Assembly: GCA_964628455.1 (NCBI GenBank) | Contig: CAZVPD010000001.1 | Location: 40,949 to 104,948, forward strand | DNA: 64,000 nucleotides | DNA from: JAQVWU01 sp964628455 | GTDB lineage: Bacteria > Bacillota > Clostridia > Oscillospirales > CAG-272 | Reading direction: 5' to 3' | Shown here: positions 54,993 to 61,807 of the stretch, piece by piece | Layout: the number at the start of each line of letters is the position of its first letter | Numbering within the stretch: the first letter of the stretch is position 1 | The notes under the pieces: generated by a model | What the model was told of the DNA's origin: nothing | Databases searched by the model: none | What the model saw: only the letters and a program-made list of their open reading frames with translations | Made by a program: the position numbers and the translations under genes

Positions 54993-55559
54993 TTAATATT
55001 CTTTGTTGTTGTTGTCCGTCGCGGCTGCGAACGCTTCGATCGCGGTGTCCGTATCGGCGTTCCATCCGTCCGCCTGAAGCGCCGAAGCGATGACCTGCAT
55101 CTCGAAGGACATTCCGGCGTATTCGGGATGGGCGATCAGATTGACGTCGGGAGAACAGGAAACGATCAGGGCGCTTGTCGTGCCGCCCGCAGGAACCACG
55201 CTGTTGTAGTAGTAATAGCTTCCGCTATGCGTCCATCCGGATCCGAGGGTCGGGTTATAAGTTCCGTTCGTTTCGAGCCCGCTGTTGTAGCCGGAAGAGT
55301 CGCGCCAGACCGGAACGAGCGCGGCACGGATAAACGCCGGTGTGTTGCCCGTATTCGTGAACGTGACGTTGCTCTTGGTCGTTCCGTTGAAGGATTCGTT
55401 GATCCGCAGCGTCACCGCGCCGGGCGTGAAGCTGTTTTCGGCCGAGTCGGTGTCCAGCAGCCAGGCGAGTGTAAACGGGGCGATCCCGAAGAGGAGGAGG
55501 GCCGTTACGGCCAGGATGAGCGCCGTCAGACCGGCTTTTCTAATGTTTGATCTTTTCAA
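54993..55559 (-). CDS. TasA/camelysin-like protein 1
   Basis: The 188-residue product starts at TTG 55559-55557, with GGAGG 9 nt upstream, and overlaps the end of the SipW gene by 20 nt, so translation is coupled. The signal peptide is long, with the border TLAWLLDTDSAENSFTPG, slightly different from the other three. The mature domain has AVTLRINESFNGTTKSNVTF, NTPAFIRAALVPVWRDSSG and AGMSFEMQVIASALQADGW, all consistent with a TasA-like sandwich. Close coupling to the peptidase suggests it is the first fibre subunit made. Confidence 0.8.
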   Translation of the reverse strand: MKRSNIRKAGLTALILAVTALLLFGIAPFTLAWLLDTDSAENSFTPGAVTLRINESFNGTTKSNVTFTNTGNTPAFIRAALVPVWRDSSGYNSGLETNGTYNPTLGSGWTHSGSYYYYNSVVPAGGTTSALIVSCSPDVNLIAHPEYAGMSFEMQVIASALQADGWNADTDTAIEAFAAATDNNNKEY

Positions 55560-56097
55560 TTTTCGTCGCCTCCGTTCGCTTTGGTCTCATTGCGCTTATT
55601 TTGCTGTCCGCTTTGTCCAGCAGGTCCGGGACAAACGCGAGGATCAGAAAGACTGCCGCCGCCGTCACCGAGAGGATGATCCCCTGCTTTGTGCCTATGA
55701 AGGACGATACGTATCCGAGATAGGGTATCGTGAAGACGGGCTTTCCGATGACGTTTTTGTAGTAAACCGGCGTGCCGTCCTCTGCGTTGTTCGCGTCGCC
55801 CTTGGTGGTGAAGTATTCGCCGTCCGGCGAGATCGCTATCACGCGGTGGGTGGCCACTTTCAGGCTGTCGTCGAGCACGAAGGTGATCGGGTCGCCCGCT
55901 TTGATCTCGGCCGGTTCGATCTGTTTGACGTAGATGAGGCTTCCGACCTCATAGGCCGGCCGCATCGATCCCGACAGAACCGTGAACGGCTGCAGTCCGA
56001 CAACGCGCACTCCCGCGAGCAGGACAGCCAGCAGCACCACCGCGACGACCACAACGGTCGTGATCATGTTCCAGATGAATTTCAGTGTTTTTCCCAT
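55540..56097 (-). CDS. sipW: SipW-type signal peptidase I
   Basis: This 185-residue membrane peptidase has a first helix (about 8-31), the active Ser in TVLSGSMRPAYE (Ser44), His instead of Lys in KVATHRVIAI (His84; a Ser-His dyad is the hallmark of SipW and archaeal/ER enzymes), an Asp in FTTKGDANN, and a second helix (about 143-163). In Bacillus subtilis SipW trims TasA and YqxM/TapA. Four TasA-like genes follow it directly. Its ATG is 6 nt after the adhesin stop and the gene end overlaps the next TTG start by 20 nt. This arrangement strongly ties it to their processing. Confidence 0.9.
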   Translation of the reverse strand: MGKTLKFIWNMITTVVVVAVVLLAVLLAGVRVVGLQPFTVLSGSMRPAYEVGSLIYVKQIEPAEIKAGDPITFVLDDSLKVATHRVIAISPDGEYFTTKGDANNAEDGTPVYYKNVIGKPVFTIPYLGYVSSFIGTKQGIILSVTAAAVFLILAFVPDLLDKADSKISAMRPKRTEATKIEKIKH

Positions 56098-56103
56098 AAT
56101 TCT

Positions 56104-59100
56104 TTATACCATCCCGACTGCGGGGGCTGTTTTTCTCTTGAGTCCGAATTCTTCGGGCGGAAGGGCTGCAGTCGGGGCCAAGGACATGCGTCCTACGGAG
56201 TTTGACGGTACAGTTGTCTCAGCAAATGTGTTGACAGTGACCGCTTCGTCCGACAGGCGGTAGGGTTCGTTTAATGTGTTGATGAATTCAATACCGTCAT
56301 TTGTAGTTACAATGTCAACTGGTTTTGAAACTAAACCTGTAAGATCATATCTCCACGACCAGCCGGTGTCTTCGGTGACCGTATAGGTTCCGTTTGCGGG
56401 AACACGGATCGATTTTGATCCCGTACCGTCTGCACCTGGTTGAATGGCTTCCCGGACGTTTACTCCGTTGCCGGTTACCGTGAACAGGAAGGACTGATCG
56501 GGGTCACCGCCGCCGACAACCGTCTTGGTGATCGTCAGCAGCACCATCGGAACGACCGTTACCGTAACGTCGTCTGTCTTTGCTGCATCATTTGCAGGAT
56601 CGACCGTAATTATATTTTTTATATTGCGGCTGCTATACAGATCCTGCATGGTCGTGGTGTAGGAGTATGTCAGCGTCCAGGTTTCGCCTACGTCGAGGTC
56701 GTTGTCCGCGTCGGAACCGACCGAACGGACGATCGTCACGCCGGAGATATCGACCAGGGAGTCGCTTATTATCAGATCCGTCACCGTTTTGGTCCCGGTG
56801 TTGGCGATGGTGACCGTATAGGTGATTTTGGTTCCCGCCCTGTCGTAGGAAGATTCATCGGCGGTTTTGGTCAGCGTCCATGTTAAAGTGCCGTTGGCGG
56901 TTACCGTATCTGTAGCCGTCTTCGAACCGTTATTGGTTGTGGAAACGGTTATAAGATTGACGATGCTTCGGTCGGTATCGACGTCCGTCTGCGTCGTGGT
57001 GTAGGTGTAAGTCAGCGTCCAGGTTTCGCCGTAATCGAGGTCGCCGTCGTTATCGGTATCACCCGATTTCGAAATGGCGGAAATGTTCGCGAGCGAGTCG
57101 CCGTATGTGACGCCGGTGACCGTTTTGGTTCCGGTGTTGGTGATGGTCACCGTATAACCGATGACAATCCCTGCTTTGTCGTAGGTTTCTTTATTAGCGG
57201 TTTTGGTGACCGCCCAGCTCAGGGTGCCTTTGCCTGTTACTGTCACAAAATCAGACAACGGGCTGGTTTTATCTGTGTCAACGGTTACCGTATTCGTGAT
57301 GATACGGTCGTTATCCACATCGGTCTGTGTTGTCGTGTAGGTATATGTAAATGTCCAGACCTCGCCTACCTGAAGGATATTGTCGTTTGTTATTGATTCC
57401 GTGAAGTCTGAAGGATCGGTGGCTGTATAAAGATCGTCGGTAACGGTCACCCCGGTCAGCGTCTGATTGCCGGTGTTCTCGATTCTCACAGTGTATGTTA
57501 TGACCGTATCTTTGACGGTATATTCGGATATATCAGACGATTTGTCTATTGTCAAGCTTGGTCTCTGCACGGCGGTTACCGTTACGGAATCCGGTTCGGA
57601 ATCGGTCGTTCCGTCGGTGGCATATGCAGTGTTGATGATGGGAGTTCCGGCGTCAAGTTCGGCCTGTGAGACGGTATATGTCGCTGAAACCGTTGCAGTT
57701 GCGTCCGGAGAGAGTACATCCGGTCCATCTATGGTTCCGAGCACGTCATCAACAACCGTTATATCATAGAGCGTGGTGTTGCCTGTATTGGTTATCAGAT
57801 AATAGTAAGTGATAACCTGCCCGGCGGCGTCATATGTGTAGGTTGATGCTGTTTTATCTAATGTAAGCGCAGGTTTTTTGTCTGCGGTGACTGTTTCGGT
57901 GTCAGAAGCGGAATTGGTCGTTCCGTCGGTGGCGTATGCGATGTTGGTAACGGATCCCGCGTCTATATCATCCTGCTCAATATCATAGTATGCAAATACC
58001 GTTACGGCATTGGCCGCTCCGGGATCGAGCTGTGGTATGACAGGTTCGCCGGCTGCGTCTATTTTATCATCGACAACCCTTACATTAGTCAATGTGACGT
58101 TGCCTGTGTTGGTGACCAGATAGGAATAAGTGATGACGTCGTCGGTCGAATCATAGGTTGCCGGTGAAGCGGTTTTGACGATGGTCATGCTGCGGGTTTG
58201 CAGCGCTGTGACCGTTTCGTCATCCGAATCGGTAACGGAGATTGTACCGAAAGAAGCAGTTGCTGTCGCTGTGTTATAAATCGAACCGCCGTTAAGATCA
58301 TCCTGATCTATTGTATGTGACGCCGTACCGGTTGCGATTTGACCCGGTTCGAGTGAAGTTATAGTAAGGGGGATATTTCCGAGTTTGTCATCCCAAACCG
58401 TGAGACCGGTCAGGGTGGTGTTGCCCGTATTGGTGATCAGATAATCATAATGGATGATATCTCCGACGGAATCATAAGTAGGAGTTAAAGTCGATTTATT
58501 TATTGTCAGCGCCGGAGCTTGGTTTGCGGTAACCGTTTCGGTGTCTGTTGGGGAATTGGTCGTTCCGTCGGTGGCATATGCGATATTCGTGACGGATCCT
58601 GCGTCGATATCTGCCAGAGTTACAGTATAGGTTGCCGTGACTGTCGCAGATGCTTCCGGAGCGAGAGTCGCTATGGTAGGTTCAAGGATATCAGCAATTT
58701 TATCGTCCACAACGGTTATATCATAGAGTGTGGTATTGCCTGTGTTGGTGACCACATAGGTATAAGTGATAATGTCACCGGTTTCATCATAGGTTGCCGG
58801 CGCGGCGCTTTTATCGATTGCCAGCGCCGGAAGCGCATTCGCGGTGACTGTTTCGGTGTCTGTAGCGGTAATTGCTATTGCCGGCGTTCCGTAATAAGCC
58901 GTTGCCGTAGCGACATTTGTAACAGAACCGTTTACGATATCCGACTGAAGAATTGTATATGAGGCAGCAGCTGTTGTTGATTGACCCGGAAGGAGCGTCG
59001 TTGCACCAACAGATATGGCTGCTGTTATTTTATCGTCTGTAACCGTCAGATCGGTGAGTTTGGTGTTGCCCGTGTTGGTAATCAAATAAGAATAAGAAAT

Positions 59101-59658
59101 AATATCGTTGGCGTCGCTGTATGTTGTCGGTGATGCTGTTTTAGTTATTGTCAGCGCCGGTTCCATTATAACAATATTTATATAACCGCCAACGTCATGC
59201 CCTGTTGCCGCAGTTGTATCAACAAAGTAAGACTGTGTTATACCGGTAGGTGTATAATCGAACTTCAAAACTGTCCACATTGATTTAGTAAATTTTGACC
59301 ATACGTCTGAGTCATAAGAGGTTCCGCCTATCGTAATATCCGTTCCCTCTGCGTATTCGTATTTTGCTATATTAGTCGTACCTTCTATCGTCATGGTTAT
59401 CACTGATTTATGTGAGGCGACTGCTACATAAAAATATTCTACCCCAAATTCGTCATACCCGTACCATGCGAATACTGCTGCGGTTTGGCCGTTAGTGGAT
59501 TGATTATCAATTAACTGGTACAATTCTGTTCCCGTCACTAAATCAAACACACCGGTTTCGGGATTTGTCAGCGCATAGCTTGCGGGCATACCGGTAGCCA
59601 GAATGAAAACCGCTATGAATAAAGCCAGTATTCTTTTGTGTAACGTAAGTTTTCGCAT
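56104..59658 (-). CDS. Giant secreted adhesin with DUF11-type repeats (1184 aa)
   Basis: The product has a signal peptide (cleavage near SYALT) and an N-terminal domain (about 30-160) of unknown type. Eight DUF11/DUF7507-like beta-sandwich repeats follow, each of about 90-110 residues with the pattern DKTASxxTYDxxGDIITY, LxTNTGNTTL, TVxDDKI and DIDAGSVTNIAYAT. A shorter Cna-B-like domain (about 1050-1150) has FLFTVTGNGVNV and YTVTEDTGWSW. There is no TGD signal or membrane helix at the C-terminus, so it is not anchored by itself. I infer an adhesin or fibre tip displayed by the TasA-like assembly. AGGAGG precedes the ATG; tandem riboswitches lie upstream. Confidence 0.85.
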   Translation of the reverse strand: MRKLTLHKRILALFIAVFILATGMPASYALTNPETGVFDLVTGTELYQLIDNQSTNGQTAAVFAWYGYDEFGVEYFYVAVASHKSVITMTIEGTTNIAKYEYAEGTDITIGGTSYDSDVWSKFTKSMWTVLKFDYTPTGITQSYFVDTTAATGHDVGGYINIVIMEPALTITKTASPTTYSDANDIISYSYLITNTGNTKLTDLTVTDDKITAAISVGATTLLPGQSTTAAASYTILQSDIVNGSVTNVATATAYYGTPAIAITATDTETVTANALPALAIDKSAAPATYDETGDIITYTYVVTNTGNTTLYDITVVDDKIADILEPTIATLAPEASATVTATYTVTLADIDAGSVTNIAYATDGTTNSPTDTETVTANQAPALTINKSTLTPTYDSVGDIIHYDYLITNTGNTTLTGLTVWDDKLGNIPLTITSLEPGQIATGTASHTIDQDDLNGGSIYNTATATASFGTISVTDSDDETVTALQTRSMTIVKTASPATYDSTDDVITYSYLVTNTGNVTLTNVRVVDDKIDAAGEPVIPQLDPGAANAVTVFAYYDIEQDDIDAGSVTNIAYATDGTTNSASDTETVTADKKPALTLDKTASTYTYDAAGQVITYYYLITNTGNTTLYDITVVDDVLGTIDGPDVLSPDATATVSATYTVSQAELDAGTPIINTAYATDGTTDSEPDSVTVTAVQRPSLTIDKSSDISEYTVKDTVITYTVRIENTGNQTLTGVTVTDDLYTATDPSDFTESITNDNILQVGEVWTFTYTYTTTQTDVDNDRIITNTVTVDTDKTSPLSDFVTVTGKGTLSWAVTKTANKETYDKAGIVIGYTVTITNTGTKTVTGVTYGDSLANISAISKSGDTDNDGDLDYGETWTLTYTYTTTQTDVDTDRSIVNLITVSTTNNGSKTATDTVTANGTLTWTLTKTADESSYDRAGTKITYTVTIANTGTKTVTDLIISDSLVDISGVTIVRSVGSDADNDLDVGETWTLTYSYTTTMQDLYSSRNIKNIITVDPANDAAKTDDVTVTVVPMVLLTITKTVVGGGDPDQSFLFTVTGNGVNVREAIQPGADGTGSKSIRVPANGTYTVTEDTGWSWRYDLTGLVSKPVDIVTTNDGIEFINTLNEPYRLSDEAVTVNTFAETTVPSNSVGRMSLAPTAALPPEEFGLKRKTAPAVGMV

Positions 59659-59708
59659 GAGAGAGACCTCCTGACAGAATCTGTATTATAAGAAGTGTTA
59701 GTCGGATT

Positions 59709-59768
59709 AAAAAAAGCCGTATGGATGACCGGAGGCGAATAACGTTTCGCTCCTTGCATCAATACGGC
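59709..59768 (-). terminator. Terminator of the promoter-proximal-to-gene riboswitch
   Basis: On the RNA, GCCGTAT (59768-59762) pairs with ATACGGC (59722-59716), then GATG/CATC, GGAG/CTCC and CGAA/TTCG extend the stem; seven T follow. The GCCGTAT arm is also the 3' end of the aptamer, so ligand binding would block this hairpin. Confidence 0.85.
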
Positions 59769-59852
59769 AGCTGGCTGTCCTGTTTACGTCTCCGTAAAGG
59801 TAGACCCTTAAGCTTTGCGTCCCGGTCTTTCGGCCGGTTTGCTGTTGTATCT
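59762..59852 (-). ncRNA. c-di-GMP-I (GEMM) riboswitch aptamer, gene-proximal copy
   Basis: Read on the minus strand, the core has GCAAACC, a GAAA tetraloop in GGCCGAAAGACC, the invariant GGGACGCAAAGC and the closing CAGCCAGCTGCCG. This is the c-di-GMP-I motif in its Clostridia form. It is followed by a terminator whose 5' arm is the aptamer 3' strand. The inferred outcome is that c-di-GMP turns transcription on. Confidence 0.85.
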
Positions 59853-59883
59853 ATTCTGTTGTTTTCGGGATTTTTTTACAAAT

Positions 59884-59946
59884 AAAAAAACGCCGCACGA
59901 TCCATCCGGGACGAATAACGTTTCGATCCGGAATAAATGATACGGC
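59884..59946 (-). terminator. Terminator of the distal riboswitch
   Basis: On the RNA, GCCGTA (59946-59941) pairs with TGCGGC (59896-59891) with one G-T wobble, then CCGG/CCGG and CGAA/TTCG extend the stem; seven T follow. The loop sequence shared with the other terminator is CGAAACGTTATTCG, but the rest of the stem has diverged. Confidence 0.8.
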
Positions 59947-60030
59947 AGCTGGCTGTCCTGTTTACGTCTCCGTAAAGGTAGACCCTTAAGCTTTGCGTCC
60001 CGGTCTTTCGGCCGGTTTGCTGTTGTATAT
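59940..60030 (-). ncRNA. c-di-GMP-I (GEMM) riboswitch aptamer, promoter-proximal copy
   Basis: The 109 nt 59940-60048 match 59762-59870 at 108 positions (only 60029/59851 differs). The same GCAAACC, GAAA tetraloop, GGGACGCAAAGC and CAGCTGCCG elements are present. It sits about 50 nt after the predicted RNA start. Confidence 0.85.
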
Positions 60031-60102
60031 ATTCTGTTGTTTTCGGGAAACAGGCACAACAAGTTGTGTGCCGGCCGACATAGGGTTCTATATGTTATTC
60101 AC

Positions 60103-60131
60103 ATGATAACACATGCGTTCGGGTTTGTCAA
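60103..60131 (-). promoter_or_regulatory. Promoter of the surface-structure operon
   Basis: On the minus strand TTGACA (60131-60126), a 17-nt spacer and TATCAT (60108-60103) with a TG one nt before it (extended -10). RNA would start near 60096 and reach the first aptamer. Confidence 0.8.
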
Positions 60132-60339
60132 CACATTTTTAAATTTATTCCGTATTTCACAAAAATCCGCATGATAATATGGCTAAAACCGAGAATAATG
60201 CGGAATGTTCCGGAAATAAGCGACGTTTATTAAAATCTTCGTAAAAAACGATTAAGCGCCCGTACATTTATCGTTAACAACAGAAAATTTACGGACCGGG
60301 ACAGGATATGCGCCGCATTTTAAGCAATATAATTATTAT

Positions 60340-60560
60340 GGCAAAGCGTTTGCACTTTGTAACAATTATCGCAAACCCTTGTAGGGAACGCTGTCCCCAG
60401 CGTTCCTCGAATATAACAATGCTTAAATAGAATGTATAGGTAAAAATATTCCCGTAATCGGAACTTCATACGATGCCATGATGTCTGTGGTTTCCGAGGA
60501 ACGCTGGGGACAATGGAACGCCGCGCGTTCCTTGTTCCCTACAGGTATGGTACCCCTGCA
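60340..60560. repeat. REP-like composite element, distal block part 1
   Basis: Two hairpins, 60385-60406 (GGAACGCTG/CAGCGTTCC) and 60515-60531 (GGAACGC/GCGTTCC), bracket about 110 nt that contain GTAAAAATATTCCCGTAATC. The order of flanks is as in 50854-51001 but the middle part is inverted. Confidence 0.8.
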
Positions 60561-60949
60561 TGAAGCCGTATCCATGGTAATAATTAATACAATGCGTTCA
60601 CTGTTCCATGCAGCTTGTGACCGTTGAAATGTAAATTGTTATGCAAAGCGATACGCATCTGATATGCAAAGCGGTATACAAAGCGGTATACAAATGATAC
60701 CGGACCGATATCCGGATGACAGCGGAATGACAACATTATCTAAACAAGACGTAAACAAGACTAAAACAAAAAAGGGCATACTGTCTCTTCGAGACGCGCG
60801 CGTCTTTTTATACGGACAGATTAAGGGGATGCATGAAGGTTAATATAAGAGGATATAGGGATTAACAGTTTTTCGACGTTCTTCGTTTATGTAAATAACA
60901 AGAATCAAAATAAGGTATGGTGTTTTTTATATGTTATGTAATTTGTTGA

Positions 60950-61265
60950 CGGTGGTATTTTGGCTGAACGCCGGAGACGGCGTTCCTTTACCTCGCGTTC
61001 CGCGAAACGATACAGAGTAAAATAATTCACACAATATATGATGTTCTTCATTTATGTAAATAACAAGGATCAAATTAAGGTATGGTGTTTTTAAAACGGT
61101 ATGTAATTTTTTAATGGTGGTATTTTGGCTGAACGCCGGGGACGGCGTTCCCTACAAGGGCGCAAATAATTCCGTGACATGGTATAAACGATAAACATGA
61201 TATTCCCGGAAGAGGTATCCTGCGACGCCGTATCCTGTAGGGAACGCCGTCCCCGGCGTTCCTCG
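60950..61265. repeat. REP-like hairpins, distal block part 2
   Basis: Hairpins at 60966-60985, 61131-61150 and 61241-61262, all with GAACGCCG/CGGCGTTC arms. 61150-61245 is an inverted copy of the 121-nt unit at 49895-50140. The stretches before 60966 and 61131 are near-duplicates (GTATGGTGTTTTT...GGTGGTATTTTGGCT). Confidence 0.8.
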
Positions 61266-61539
61266 ATTATCACATTGTAAAAATGATATATAAAGGTAAA
61301 AATATTCCCGTAAATATGTTATAAAATGGGATTGTAAAATCTGGGGTTTATCGTGGAAGACAAAGGAAGGAACAGACCGAGATGATTGTATACAATTTGT
61401 TCGGAAGGATGATATACATTAACTGTTATTGTAAATATAGAAACACGCAATGCTTCCATACATATTGGAACAAGGAACATCATGCATTTTTTGATTACCG
61501 TATATATTGCGGCATTACCTGAAGACTCATTTACGGAAA

Positions 61540-61660
61540 TATTTTTACCTATACATTCTATTCATACATAGTGGTATCCGAGGAACGCCGGGGACAATGG
61601 AACGCCGCGCGTTCCCTGTTCCCCACAGGTTATGTATTTCTTAAATAACAAAGTGCAAAC
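61540..61660. repeat. REP-like hairpin, distal block part 3
   Basis: A hairpin at 61599-61615 (GGAACGC/GCGTTCC) follows GAGGAACGCCGGGGACAAT and is followed by TTCCCCACAGG. GGAAATATTTTTACCTATAC before it matches the conserved middle segment. Confidence 0.75.
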
Positions 61661-61807
61661 GCTTTACCATGATATTTATTTTATCGTACATACGTTTTCC
61701 TGCGATGCAGCAAAGTCTGCGGTTAATCGGAGAAACGCCGGAGGCATTACGATAATCGTGACATGGCACAAAAGCTTTGTCATGCCGTGCATGCGGCTTC
61801 GCGGGGG

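Larger units (their letters stand above)
59659..61807. other. Non-coding region: operon leader plus REP-like hairpin cluster
   Basis: No convincing gene is present. 59659-60131 holds the ribosome site, two c-di-GMP riboswitches with terminators, and the promoter of the adhesin operon. 60340-61660 holds six REP-like hairpins and diverged spacers. About 60560-60950 is AT-rich with no structure that I can name. Confidence 0.75.

Noticed and set aside
59808..60062. Minus-strand frame of 84 codons in the operon leader
   Set aside because: It lies across the two riboswitch aptamers and contains an internal repeat caused by their duplication; it is an RNA region.
49895..61660. CRISPR-like repeated short palindromes
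   Set aside because: The hairpins are not evenly spaced, the segments between them are partly repeated and inverted, and no cas genes are present. REP-like elements explain them better.
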